Origin: Ancylobacter sp. SL191
Lineage (GTDB): Bacteria > Pseudomonadota > Alphaproteobacteria > Rhizobiales > Xanthobacteraceae
Reading direction: 5' to 3'
Length of the DNA: 64,000 nt
NCBI RefSeq assembly: GCF_026625645.1
Contig: NZ_CP113056.1
Span: 3,013,001 to 3,077,000, forward strand
Shown here: positions 36,663-45,229 of the stretch, piece by piece
Position numbering within the stretch: position 1 is the stretch's first letter
How the letters are laid out: every line of letters begins with the position of its first letter
The notes under the pieces: generated by a model
Told to the model about the DNA's origin: nothing
Seen by the model: the letters and a program-made list of their open reading frames with translations, nothing else
Databases searched by the model: none
Made by a program: the position numbers and the translations under genes

Positions 36663-37588
36663 TCCCTATGAGCGTGCCGCGTCTCCTCGTCATAGGCTAT
36701 CTCTCGATCGATACGGTCACACAGGGCGAAGGCAACCCACGCGTCATGCCGGGCGGCGCGGGCCTCTACGCGGCGCTGGGTGCCGCGCATGTGGGCGCGC
36801 ACGTTGATCTGTGCGCCTCGATCGGGCCGGATTTTCCGGCCAGCTGGATTGCCGCGCTGGAGTCCATGGGGGTGGGGACGAGTCATTTGGTGAGGCGGGA
36901 ACATCCCTCCCGCCAAACGCGGATCGGCCATGCGGCCGACGGCCGGCGTGGCTCGCGCCATTATGACGATCCCGCCTGGTGGGAAGCGAGCCGCCTTCAT
37001 GCTCCCGTGCCGCCGGACGACCTCTCCGCCTATCGCGTCGTCGTGGCCTGCCCAATGCCGGCGGAACGGCTCGGCAGCCTCCTTGATCACGCCCGCCGAG
37101 CGGGCGTCGCGGTGGTCGCCGACACCAATGAGGTCTTCGCCGCGACCGAGGGCGAGGCGATACGGGAGATGCTTCCGGCCCTTGATGTCTTCGCGCCCAG
37201 CCGGGAGGAAACCCGCCTTCTCGTATCAGGACTGTCGGATGACGCGGCGGCGCGCGATCTGGCGGGTCGGGGTCGGGATGGCACCAAAGGGCCGGTGGTG
37301 ATGCAGAAGCGCGGTGCCGACGGCCTGTTTATCGTTGACGGCCCTGAGCATGGGGAATGGCATCTGCCGGCGCCTCCCGTGGACGTTACCGACCCGACAG
37401 GGGCGGGCGACGCCACCGTCGGTGCCTTCGCGGCGTCTCGACTACTCGGCTCGCCCCTCCTCGACGCCGCCCGTGCCGCCCAGCGCGTGGGCGCGATCGT
37501 GGTCGGGGGATATGGGCCTTCGTCTCTTTGTGCGGCACTGTCGCCGCTTTCCATTTCCTGCGCCGGCCAAAGGGGGCTCGCCCGATGA
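36659..37588 (+). CDS. PfkB-family sugar kinase 1
   Basis: A 309-residue ribokinase-like protein. The N-terminus has GYLSIDTV and a PGGAGLYAA glycine motif that binds the sugar. The second PfkB signature DPTGAGD at 245-251 carries the catalytic Asp. It would phosphorylate a sugar or a sugar moiety with ATP. The GTG at 36659 overlaps the SIS stop; an ATG three codons later (36668) is an alternative. The gene ends in an ATGA overlap with the ABC ATPase. By analogy with FrlD/FraD it may make the phosphorylated substrate for SIS protein 1; this is inference from gene order. Confidence 0.85.
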   Translation: MIPMSVPRLLVIGYLSIDTVTQGEGNPRVMPGGAGLYAALGAAHVGAHVDLCASIGPDFPASWIAALESMGVGTSHLVRREHPSRQTRIGHAADGRRGSRHYDDPAWWEASRLHAPVPPDDLSAYRVVVACPMPAERLGSLLDHARRAGVAVVADTNEVFAATEGEAIREMLPALDVFAPSREETRLLVSGLSDDAAARDLAGRGRDGTKGPVVMQKRGADGLFIVDGPEHGEWHLPAPPVDVTDPTGAGDATVGAFAASRLLGSPLLDAARAAQRVGAIVVGGYGPSSLCAALSPLSISCAGQRGLAR

Positions 37589-38631
37589 GTCAGCTCGTCA
37601 TCGACGGCGTTACCAAGCAGTTTGGTGCGCTCAAGGTTCTGCAATCCTGTGATCTCACGGTCGAAAAGGGCTCGGTGGTCACGCTTCTCGGTCCCTCCGG
37701 CTGCGGCAAGACGACCCTGCTGCGCTCCATCGCCGGCTTCGTCACGCCCGAAGCGGGGCGGATCTGTGTGAACGGACAGGACATTTCCCACCTGCCGCCG
37801 AACCGGCGGAATGTCGGCTATGTCTTCCAGAACTACGCGCTGTTCCCACATCTGACCTGCCGCGAGAACATCGCCTACGGCTTGACCGTGCGCCGCGTGC
37901 CCAAGGCCGAGATAGCCCGCCGCGTGGCGCAGGCGCTCGATCTGATCGCGCTGGCCGCCTTTGCCGACCGCTATCCCAAGCAGCTCTCGGGTGGCCAGCA
38001 GCAGCGCATCGCCATTGCCCGGGCTCTGGTGCTTGAACCGCAGGTGCTGCTGCTCGACGAGCCGTTCAACGCCCTCGACGCGCAACTGCGGCTCTCCATG
38101 CAGGTCGAGTTGCGCAAGCTCATCGACCGTGTAGGCATCACCTCGATCTTCGTGACGCATGACCAGCAGGAAGCGATGGCGGTGTCCGATCGCATCGCCA
38201 TCATGCGGGGTGGACGCATCGAGCAGGTCGGCAGCCCGCTGGAGATCTATGATCGTCCGCGCAGCGGCTTCGTTGCCGACTTCATCGGCCGCGCAAACCT
38301 GTTGCCGACACGTGTTCGCGCGGGCCGCACTGAGGGGCCGCAGCCGATCATGGCCGCGATTCCCGACGGGCCGGCGACGCTGGTCGCCCGGCCGGAAAAC
38401 ATCGATCTCACCTCCGGCGGCGGTGCGGGGTGGCCCGGCAGGGTCACGTTCCTGACCGCGCTGGGACCGGTCATTGAGTATGAAATCGATTGCGGCTTCT
38501 CCGCTCCCTTGCGCGCGGCCTTGCATCGACACCCCGGCGTGGAGACTTTCGCGCCGGGAGCCCAGGTGACGGCGCGGATCCGCGACGAGGCCGCCGCGGT
38601 GGTGCTCCCGGGAGAACCGGATCATGGTTAG
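37585..38631 (+). CDS. ABC transporter ATP-binding protein (PotA type)
   Basis: A 348-residue ATPase of the polyamine/iron import class. It has Walker A GPSGCGKT at about 36-43, the signature LSGGQ at 134-138, Walker B LLLDEP near 155 followed by FNALD, and the switch histidine in FVTHD. The C-terminal 100 residues form a TOBE-like regulatory part. The ATG at 37585 overlaps the kinase stop by 4 bases, and a much longer upstream extension in this frame is rejected because it covers the kinase. It powers the two permeases that follow, with one of the two binding proteins upstream. Confidence 0.92.
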   Translation: MSQLVIDGVTKQFGALKVLQSCDLTVEKGSVVTLLGPSGCGKTTLLRSIAGFVTPEAGRICVNGQDISHLPPNRRNVGYVFQNYALFPHLTCRENIAYGLTVRRVPKAEIARRVAQALDLIALAAFADRYPKQLSGGQQQRIAIARALVLEPQVLLLDEPFNALDAQLRLSMQVELRKLIDRVGITSIFVTHDQQEAMAVSDRIAIMRGGRIEQVGSPLEIYDRPRSGFVADFIGRANLLPTRVRAGRTEGPQPIMAAIPDGPATLVARPENIDLTSGGGAGWPGRVTFLTALGPVIEYEIDCGFSAPLRAALHRHPGVETFAPGAQVTARIRDEAAAVVLPGEPDHG

Positions 38632-39550
38632 TCGCCCTTTGATCGAGGCGAGCGCCTCCCTGTCGCCGCGTCGTTTTTCCCTGGCGCGCCTGCTTGAGGG
38701 GGGCGGCCTGTGGCCGGCGGTGCCGGCGCTCGTCTATCTCATGGTCTTCATGGTGGCGCCGATCGCGACGCTGCTGACCTTCGGCTTCGTGGACATTGAG
38801 CGCGGCGCCATCGGCGAGGGCGGCTTCACCCTTTCCCATATGATCGGGGTCCTGACCGATCCGCTGGTGTGGAACCTGACCTGGCGCTCCTTCTGGATCG
38901 CCGTCATCTCGACTTCGCTCACCCTGCTGTTCGCCTATCCCGTGGCCTATGCGTATGGGCATCTGCGCGGCGCCGCGCGCACGCTGCTGCTCGTGGCGGT
39001 GATCTCACCCCTGCTGACCAGCGCGCTGGTGCGTACCTATGCCTGGATCGTCATTCTTGGTGGGCGGCGCGGGCTGGTGAACCAGACCCTGCTGACGCTG
39101 GGCCTCATCGAGCGGCCGCTCGACATCCTCAACACCTCGACCGCGGTGCTGATCGGCATGACGCAGATACACCTGCCTTTCATGATCCTGCCGCTGCTGG
39201 CCGTGCTGTCGGAGCGTGACCGTTCCTTCGAGCAGGCCTCGCTCAATCTCGGGGCGAGCCAGACCGCCACCTTCTTCCGCGTGACCGTGCCGATGTCGAT
39301 GCCGGCGATTGTCGCCGGCTTCGCCCTGGTCTTCGCGGTCTCCTACACCAACTTCATCATCCCGCAGCTGCTGGGCGGCGGGAACTACTCGACCATCGCC
39401 GTACAGGTCTATGAGCAGACCATCGTCGTGCTGGACTGGTCGCGCGGGGCGGCGCTGGCGACGCTTCTTCTGTCGAGCTGCTTCGTATTCGTGTTCGGCA
39501 TCGTCGCCATCGGCAACCGGCTGACGCGCTGGAGTGAGGTGCGGCGATGA
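38624..39550 (+). CDS. ABC transporter permease 1 (PotB type)
   Basis: A 308-residue inner-membrane protein with about six transmembrane segments, the first near residues 30-55. The cytoplasmic EAA loop is seen as EQASLNLGAS..FFRVTVP near residue 205. It overlaps the ATPase gene by 8 bases and the next permease by 4. It forms a heterodimer with permease 2 in a type I importer. Its neighbours place the imported compound upstream of the SIS and kinase steps. Confidence 0.9.
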   Translation: MVSRPLIEASASLSPRRFSLARLLEGGGLWPAVPALVYLMVFMVAPIATLLTFGFVDIERGAIGEGGFTLSHMIGVLTDPLVWNLTWRSFWIAVISTSLTLLFAYPVAYAYGHLRGAARTLLLVAVISPLLTSALVRTYAWIVILGGRRGLVNQTLLTLGLIERPLDILNTSTAVLIGMTQIHLPFMILPLLAVLSERDRSFEQASLNLGASQTATFFRVTVPMSMPAIVAGFALVFAVSYTNFIIPQLLGGGNYSTIAVQVYEQTIVVLDWSRGAALATLLLSSCFVFVFGIVAIGNRLTRWSEVRR

Positions 39551-40365
39551 GCGGTCTCCGTCAGACGATCTCGCTCGGCGATCGGTTCGCACGTGGGGTG
39601 CTGATCGCCCTCACGGTCCTGTCGATCGTGCTGCTGGTCGCGCCCAGCCTGATCGTCATCGCCATTTCGTTCGAGCCGCGCGGCTACATCGCCTTTCCGC
39701 CGTCCGGCTTTTCGCTGCGCTGGTATTGGGCGCTGCTGGAGCGGCAGCAGCTCTTGGACTCCATTCTCGTCTCGCTGCGCATCTCGGTGATGGTGATGGT
39801 TGTCTGCCTGGTCCTCGGCATTCCGGCGGCCTTCGCCGGTATACGCGGCCGCTTCCCGGCCAAGACCGCGTTCAACGCCTTTCTCCTCGCGCCGCAGATG
39901 ATGCCGGGCATGGTGATCGGCATCGCCTCGCTGTTCTTCGGCGCCTACATCTCGTTCCGTGCCTCGGACCTGATGCTGGTGCTCTCGCTGTCGGTGTTCT
40001 GCCTTCCCTTCGTCGTCCGTATCGTCATGGCGCGGCTCGCCGGGCTTGACCCTCTGCTCGACGAGGCGAGCGCCAATCTCGGCGCCGGCAAGCTCGAAAC
40101 TTTCTTCCGGGTGACGCTGCCGCAGCTGGCGCCCGCCGCGTTCGCCGGCGCGGCCTTCACCTTCATTGAGGCGTTCGACAACGTCACTGTGTCGCTGTTT
40201 ACCTCGGATGTGCGTGCGCGCCCGCTGCCGGTGGAGCTCTATTACCTCGTGCAGTTCGAATCCTCCCCGCTCATCGCCGCAATTTCCTCGCTGGAGATCG
40301 CCCTCTCGCTCGTGGTGATGCTGGTGATCGCCCGCGCGGTGGGCCTCGAACGCTTTGGCCGCTGA
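39547..40365 (+). CDS. ABC transporter permease 2 (PotC type)
   Basis: A 272-residue polytopic protein with about six membrane segments. The EAA loop reads DEASANLGA..FFRVTLP near residues 175-195. It starts at an ATGA overlap with permease 1. A 60-base gap to the next SIS gene is the longest in the downstream half of the run and divides the uptake module from the second set of enzymes. Confidence 0.9.
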   Translation: MSGLRQTISLGDRFARGVLIALTVLSIVLLVAPSLIVIAISFEPRGYIAFPPSGFSLRWYWALLERQQLLDSILVSLRISVMVMVVCLVLGIPAAFAGIRGRFPAKTAFNAFLLAPQMMPGMVIGIASLFFGAYISFRASDLMLVLSLSVFCLPFVVRIVMARLAGLDPLLDEASANLGAGKLETFFRVTLPQLAPAAFAGAAFTFIEAFDNVTVSLFTSDVRARPLPVELYYLVQFESSPLIAAISSLEIALSLVVMLVIARAVGLERFGR

Positions 40366-40425
40366 AATCCGCGCGCGCATGACCCGCGTGCGCGACGTCC
40401 CCTCGCTTAACCGGACCTGTTTCCA

Positions 40426-41544
40426 ATGATCGACTTAGCCAGCCGTCTCAAAGCCCTGACGGCGGAACCCTCCCGCGACACGGCGAACGATCCGGCACGG
40501 CTCGCCCGCGTCGAGCGCACCCGCAGCGAGCTGTTCGGGCAGGGAGGCGCCATCCGGCAGACGCTCGACCTCGCGGCGCCCCATCTGGTCGCCCTCGCAC
40601 AGACACTCGCCAACCGCCCGTTGAGCCGGATGATTGTCGTGGGCTGTGGCGATTCCTGGTTTGCCGGCAAGGGTGTGCGGCATGCGCTCGAAGCGATGAC
40701 GGGACTGCCGGCCGAGGCGATCGAGGCGCTGGACTACGCCGCCTATGAATCCCGGATTGCCGATGACGCCACGTTGGTGGTCGGCATTTCGTCGGGCGGA
40801 AACACGCCGGCGGTAATGCAGGCGCTGAGGGCCGCCGCCGAACGCGGCGCCTTCTGCATTGGCATCTCCAATACGGCCGGCAGTCCGATCCTGACCGAGT
40901 TCGACGCCGCCCTGCAGGTTCATGCGACCCGCAAGGGCTGGCCGACCCAATCCACCAACGCCACCATGGCCTTGTTGATCGCGCTGGGGGCAGCCCTGCC
41001 GTCGGCCGCGCCGGCGCGGGAGACGATGCTGCGCGATCTTGCCGACCTGCCGGAGATCATCGACCGCCTCTGCCGCGAGCTCGATGCCGACATCAAGGCG
41101 CTGGCGGAGCGCTGGGCGAGCGCCGAGCTCGTGCTCTATTCCGGCCTCGGACCGAACTTCGCGGCGGCCAGCATAGGCGCGGCGAAGCTGCGGGAGCTCT
41201 CCCCAGTTCACGCCTTCGCTCTGCCCCTGGAGGAATATCACCACTACCGCACGCAGAAGGCCGGCGATCCGCTGGTGCTTGTCGCCACGGATGCCGCCAG
41301 CGCCGAGCGGGCGCTCGATACCGCGCTGGTCGCCGAGGAGGTCGGCGGGCCGATTCTCGCCATTCTGGCGGCGCCGGCACGGGATATCGAGACGAGGGCC
41401 GCCGCTGTTATCCGCGTGCCGGAAACCCCGGCGGCACTGGCGGCGATGGTGTCGATCGTGCCGCTGCATCTGCTCGCCTATCATTACGCAACGGCGCGAG
41501 CGGCGCTCGGTCTGGGGGCCGCCGTCCGGCCGCCCCTGGAGTGA
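40426..41544 (+). CDS. SIS-domain sugar-phosphate isomerase/deglycase-like protein 2
   Basis: A 372-residue double-SIS protein. The first SIS domain has GCGDSWFAGKG and GISSGGNTPAV, the phosphosugar-binding loops; the second has LEEYHHYR near 268-275, equivalent to the EE-x-x-H catalytic stretch of GlmS/FrlB-type enzymes. It closely follows the transporter and is 7 bases from kinase 2, so it repeats the SIS/PfkB pairing seen at 35592-37588. Likely role: cleavage or isomerisation of a phosphorylated amino-linked sugar. The substrate is not evident from sequence. Confidence 0.82.
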   Translation: MIDLASRLKALTAEPSRDTANDPARLARVERTRSELFGQGGAIRQTLDLAAPHLVALAQTLANRPLSRMIVVGCGDSWFAGKGVRHALEAMTGLPAEAIEALDYAAYESRIADDATLVVGISSGGNTPAVMQALRAAAERGAFCIGISNTAGSPILTEFDAALQVHATRKGWPTQSTNATMALLIALGAALPSAAPARETMLRDLADLPEIIDRLCRELDADIKALAERWASAELVLYSGLGPNFAAASIGAAKLRELSPVHAFALPLEEYHHYRTQKAGDPLVLVATDAASAERALDTALVAEEVGGPILAILAAPARDIETRAAAVIRVPETPAALAAMVSIVPLHLLAYHYATARAALGLGAAVRPPLE

Positions 41545-41551
41545 GGCCGCG

Positions 41552-42613
41552 ATGATACGGCTCTTCACTGCCGGCGGCGTCATCCTCGATACGGTGGTGG
41601 CGGCGGATGGGACATTGGGGCCGCGCAGCATGGGCGGCAACGCCGTCTATTCCGCGGCCGGCGCGCGCCTCTGGCTCGACGGCGTCGGCATTGTCGGCCG
41701 CCTGCCCGCGAACTATCCCCGCGATCTGGTGGCGCAGCTTGAGGCGAGCGGTGTGGACACGCAGGGCCTGCGTGTCGAGGCGGAGAGCGTCACGGAAGGC
41801 GAGTGGTTCTTCTACCGCCCCGATGGCAGTCGAGCCGACCATCTGCATGCGCCGCTGGACGAGCCCCCGCCGCATCCGCCCGGCACCCGGCTGGATGCTC
41901 GCACCTGCTGCCTTCTGGAGGAGCGCCTGCGCTCGCGCCCGGCAGAGGGGCGCGATTTCGCCAGCTTTCGGCGGAGTCACCCGGTTCGCCTTGAGGATGT
42001 TCCGGCCGCGTACCGGCAGGCACGCGCAGCTCATCTCGCGGCGAACCGACCGGACCAGCAGGTCGAGGTGGCGCGGGGGCTGTCGCGCGAAGGGATCGGC
42101 GTGTCGGTCGATCCCGGGTCAAATGCCGGCCTCTACCCCGCGGCCGATCTGGCGGAGCTGTTCCGTGCCTCCCGGGCCTTCCTGCCCAGCGAGAAGGAGC
42201 TGGAGGCGCTGGCGCCCGGTCTCGGTCTCGCCGCCGGTCTACTCCACGTGCAGCGTCTGGGCGCGCCGATCATGGTGGTCAAGCTCGGCGCGCGCGGGTG
42301 CGGCTGGCTCCGGCCGGATGGGGCGCTCGACACCATGCCCGCCTTCCCGGTGGCGGCTGTCGATCCGACCGGGGCGGGCGACGCCTTCTGCGGCGGTTTC
42401 CTGGCCGGACTCGTCCTGTTTGAGGATGTCCGGGCCGCGATCTGCCTCGGTACGATTTCCGCGTCCTTCGCGGTCGAGGCGTTCGGCCCCTTCCACCTCC
42501 TCGGCACGCCGCGGCACATCGCCCGTGCGCGTCTCGACTCCTATCTCGCCAGCCTCGACCCCTGTGTGGCCGAGCCCCTTCGACCGATCCTTTCAGACCT
42601 GGATGCCGCATGA
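41552..42613 (+). CDS. PfkB-family sugar kinase 2
   Basis: A 353-residue ribokinase-like kinase. It has TAGGVILDTV at the N-terminus, the GGNAVYSAAGA sugar-binding motif, and the ATP/catalytic motif DPTGAGD at 271-277. It is longer than kinase 1 because of an extra segment around residues 90-160. It partners the SIS gene 7 bases upstream and ends in an ATGA overlap with the BtpA/SgcQ gene. Both catalytic signatures are intact, so it is probably active. Confidence 0.85.
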   Translation: MIRLFTAGGVILDTVVAADGTLGPRSMGGNAVYSAAGARLWLDGVGIVGRLPANYPRDLVAQLEASGVDTQGLRVEAESVTEGEWFFYRPDGSRADHLHAPLDEPPPHPPGTRLDARTCCLLEERLRSRPAEGRDFASFRRSHPVRLEDVPAAYRQARAAHLAANRPDQQVEVARGLSREGIGVSVDPGSNAGLYPAADLAELFRASRAFLPSEKELEALAPGLGLAAGLLHVQRLGAPIMVVKLGARGCGWLRPDGALDTMPAFPVAAVDPTGAGDAFCGGFLAGLVLFEDVRAAICLGTISASFAVEAFGPFHLLGTPRHIARARLDSYLASLDPCVAEPLRPILSDLDAA

Positions 42614-43398
42614 GTTTTCTTCGTTCCAGCAGCGACGACCCGCTGATCGTGGCCGCCCTGCACCTGCCGGACCTCTCCATCAACCGCGACCTCTCGCTGG
42701 CCTTTCTGGAGGACTATGTCCTGGCCAATGGCGAGGTCTTTGTCGCCGCTGGGATCCGGCGGATCATGCTGCAGGATCAGACGCGCCAGAAAGGGCCGGC
42801 GAGCGCGGAGACCATTGCGATAACCGCCGCCCTCGGCCGCGCGCTGAAGCAGGCATTTCCCGACATATCGCTCGGCATCATCGTGCAGGCCCACGACGCG
42901 GTGGCTCCGCTGGCCATCGCCCATGCGACAGGCGCGGATTTCGTCCGCCTCAAGGTCTTCGTCGGCGCGGCCATGACGATGGAAGGCGCGCGCGAAGGCC
43001 TCGCCACCGAGGCGCGGACCTATCGCCACCAGTTGCGCCGCGACGATATCGCCATTCTTGCTGATATCTTCGACCGCACCAGCGTGCCGTTGATCGATGT
43101 GACGCCGGAAGAAGCCGCCAAGGGAGCGGTGAAGCTGGGCGCCGATGCCCTGGTCATCACCGGGGCGACATTTGCGGAGAGTCTTGAGCGCATTCGGGCC
43201 GCCAAGCATGCGGGCGTCGCACGCCCCATCCTTCTGGGCGGCAGCGTCACCGCCGACAATATAGCGGAAACGCTTGCCGTGGCCGATGGTGCCATCGTCT
43301 CCACCGCGCTGATGCGCGAGGATAGCGGGCGCCACGAGCGGGTGCTGTGGGATGCGGGCAAGACCCAGCAGTTCATGGAGGCGGCATGTCTGCGCTAG
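42610..43398 (+). CDS. BtpA/SgcQ family protein
   Basis: A 262-residue TIM-barrel-type protein of the BtpA/SgcQ family. Visible family features are ALHLPDLS at the N-terminus, GI..IMLQDQT, IIVQAHDAV, ADFVRLKVFVGA and a glycine-rich phosphate-binding end, ILLGGSVTADNI. The family was first named for photosystem I biogenesis in cyanobacteria, but members in sugar operons such as sgc suggest an enzyme acting on a phosphorylated compound. Here it is sandwiched by 4- and 13-base overlaps between a kinase and a PuuE-like gene. This supports a central metabolic step whose chemistry I cannot name. Confidence 0.8.
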   Translation: MSFLRSSSDDPLIVAALHLPDLSINRDLSLAFLEDYVLANGEVFVAAGIRRIMLQDQTRQKGPASAETIAITAALGRALKQAFPDISLGIIVQAHDAVAPLAIAHATGADFVRLKVFVGAAMTMEGAREGLATEARTYRHQLRRDDIAILADIFDRTSVPLIDVTPEEAAKGAVKLGADALVITGATFAESLERIRAAKHAGVARPILLGGSVTADNIAETLAVADGAIVSTALMREDSGRHERVLWDAGKTQQFMEAACLR

Positions 43399-44330
43399 GC
43401 CCGGAACGTGACTTCGCCGGCTATCGAGGTCGCGAGCCGTCCATTCGCTGGCCCGATGACGCTCGGCTCGCCGTCTCTGTGGTGGTGAATGTCGAGGAGG
43501 GCGCCGAACTCTCCATTGGTGCGGGCGATGAGCGTAACGAGTCGATCTACGAGGCGGTGGAGGCGACGGAGGGCGCGCGTGATCTCTGCATGGAAAGCCA
43601 TTTCGAGTATGGCACCCGCGCTGGCTGGCCGCGCATCCGACAGGCACTCGCCGAGCGCGGCATACCAGCAACCCTGAACGCCAATGGGCGTTCCCTCGTG
43701 CTCTCGCCCTGGATCGCCGCTGAGGCGGTCGCGGACGGGCATGAGGTCGCCTCCCATGGCTGGCGCTGGGAACGCCATGTCCACATGACGGAGGCCGAGG
43801 AGCGCGGCGCCATCGCCCGTTCGGTGGAGGCGATCACCATGGCTGCCGGCACGCCGCCGGTGGGCTGGCACACGCGCTCAGCGACCTCGGTGCGCACGCG
43901 CGACCTCCTCGTCGAGCATGGCGGCTTCCTCTACGATTCCAATGCCTACAATGATGACGTGCCCTATTTGGTGACCATCGCCGGGCATGACCACATCGTG
44001 CTTCCCTATGCGTTCGACACCAACGATATGCGCTTCTTCAACCGCGGCGGCTTCACCTTCGCGGAAGATTTCGCGCGCTACTGCGGCGCCGCCTTCGACC
44101 GCCTCTATGAGGAGGGCGCCACCCGGCCGCGTATGCTGTCCATCGGCCTGCACCTGCGCATTATCGGTCGGCCGGCGCGTATCGCCGGGCTGGAGATGTT
44201 CCTAGATCACGCCCTCAGCCGTCCCGGCGTGTGGTTCGCGCGGCGCGACGCCATTGCCCATCACTGGCGGTCGGGCCTCGGGCTTCCACGCTGGCAGGCG
44301 CGCCCGACGCCGGAGGGGTTCACCGCGTGA
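43386..44330 (+). CDS. PuuE-like polysaccharide deacetylase family enzyme 1
   Basis: A 314-residue NodB-fold protein closest in pattern to PuuE, the metal-independent allantoinase. Similar traits are the RDFAGYRGREP opening, W-P-D-x-A-R-L-A-V-x-V-V-x-N-x-E-E-G, ESHFEYGTRAGW, ASHGWRWE and PYAFDTNDMRF. PuuE opens the ring of allantoin; relatives open other cyclic amides. The ATG at 43386 lies inside the preceding gene (13-base overlap). The gene ends in a GTGA overlap with a paralogue. Which cyclic amide it uses is not known. Confidence 0.8.
   Translation: MSALGPERDFAGYRGREPSIRWPDDARLAVSVVVNVEEGAELSIGAGDERNESIYEAVEATEGARDLCMESHFEYGTRAGWPRIRQALAERGIPATLNANGRSLVLSPWIAAEAVADGHEVASHGWRWERHVHMTEAEERGAIARSVEAITMAAGTPPVGWHTRSATSVRTRDLLVEHGGFLYDSNAYNDDVPYLVTIAGHDHIVLPYAFDTNDMRFFNRGGFTFAEDFARYCGAAFDRLYEEGATRPRMLSIGLHLRIIGRPARIAGLEMFLDHALSRPGVWFARRDAIAHHWRSGLGLPRWQARPTPEGFTA
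44312..44318 (+). promoter_or_regulatory. Ribosome binding site deciding the GTG start at 44327
   Basis: GGAGGGG ends 8 bases before GTG at 44327, inside the 3' end of the previous gene. It supports the short start and the GTGA coupling over the upstream in-frame start. Confidence 0.7.
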
Positions 44331-45229
44331 CGCGCGATCTTCTCGGCTATGCGGGCCGGTGGCCGGACATCACCTGGCCGAACGGGGCGAAGCTCGCAGT
44401 CTCGCTTGTCCTCAATTTCGAAGAGGGCGCGGAGGAGCAGGTCGGGGATGGAGACCCGCGTTCCGAACGCTTGGGCGAAGTGCTCTCGGTGGTCGAGCCA
44501 GGTCGGCGTGACTTCGGCCAGGAACAGATTTTTGCCTATGGCCTGCGTGCCGGCTACTGGCGGATCGCCGACTGTCTCGAGCGGGCGGGCTTGCCGGCGA
44601 CCATCTTCTTCTGCGGGCGCGCCGTCGAGCGCACGCCGGAACTCGCGCGCCGGCTCGTCGCCGCCGGCCACGAGCCGGCCTGTCATGGCTGGCGGTGGCG
44701 TCCACATGCGGATTATCCGGACGCCGAGGCGGAAGCTGCCGATCTCGATCGGGCGACTGCGGCCATTGAGGACGCAACCGGCGTGCGCCCGCTCGGCTTC
44801 TTCTGTCGTGGCTCGGAAAGTCCCTGGACGCGCCGGCTGCTCGCCGAGCGGGGCTATGTCTACACCTCGAACGGCCTCGACGACGATCTGCCTTATCGCG
44901 ATGCCGATACGCCGCTGCTCGTCGTGCCCTATGCGTTTGACAGCAACGACATGAAGTTCTTCCACCCCAACGGCTTCGTGCGTGCGGATGAGATGTCCGC
45001 ATATGTGATTGATGCGCTCGATGTGCTGGAGGCGGAGGCACGGCGCGGCCACGCACGGCTGCTCAATATCGGCTTCCATCTGCGCATTGCTGGGCGGCCG
45101 GCACGCTTTAAGGCCTTCCAGACGATTGTCGAGGAGCTGAAGCGGCGCCAGAGCCACCTCTGGGTGGCCCGCCGCATCGATATCGCCCGCGCCTTCCAGG
45201 CGGCGGTGGACCGGGGTGATAAGCTGTGA
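44327..45229 (+). CDS. PuuE-like polysaccharide deacetylase family enzyme 2
   Basis: A 300-residue paralogue of the preceding gene. It opens TRDLLGYAGRWPD, which is closer to allantoinase PuuE than its neighbour, and keeps FEEGAEE, YGLRAGYWR, CHGWRW and PYAFDSNDMKFF. It shares the C-terminal L-x-I-x-x-H-L-R-I-x-GRPAR motif with paralogue 1. The GTG start at 44327 has a strong ribosome binding site; a longer upstream frame lies inside the previous gene and is rejected. Two such enzymes could take two stereoisomers or two successive cyclic amides. It ends in a GTGA overlap with the racemase-like gene. Confidence 0.82.
   Translation: MTRDLLGYAGRWPDITWPNGAKLAVSLVLNFEEGAEEQVGDGDPRSERLGEVLSVVEPGRRDFGQEQIFAYGLRAGYWRIADCLERAGLPATIFFCGRAVERTPELARRLVAAGHEPACHGWRWRPHADYPDAEAEAADLDRATAAIEDATGVRPLGFFCRGSESPWTRRLLAERGYVYTSNGLDDDLPYRDADTPLLVVPYAFDSNDMKFFHPNGFVRADEMSAYVIDALDVLEAEARRGHARLLNIGFHLRIAGRPARFKAFQTIVEELKRRQSHLWVARRIDIARAFQAAVDRGDKL

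Noticed and set aside
37357..37584. Upstream extension of the ABC ATPase frame
   Set aside because: It lies entirely within the PfkB kinase gene; family alignment starts at the ATG at 37585.
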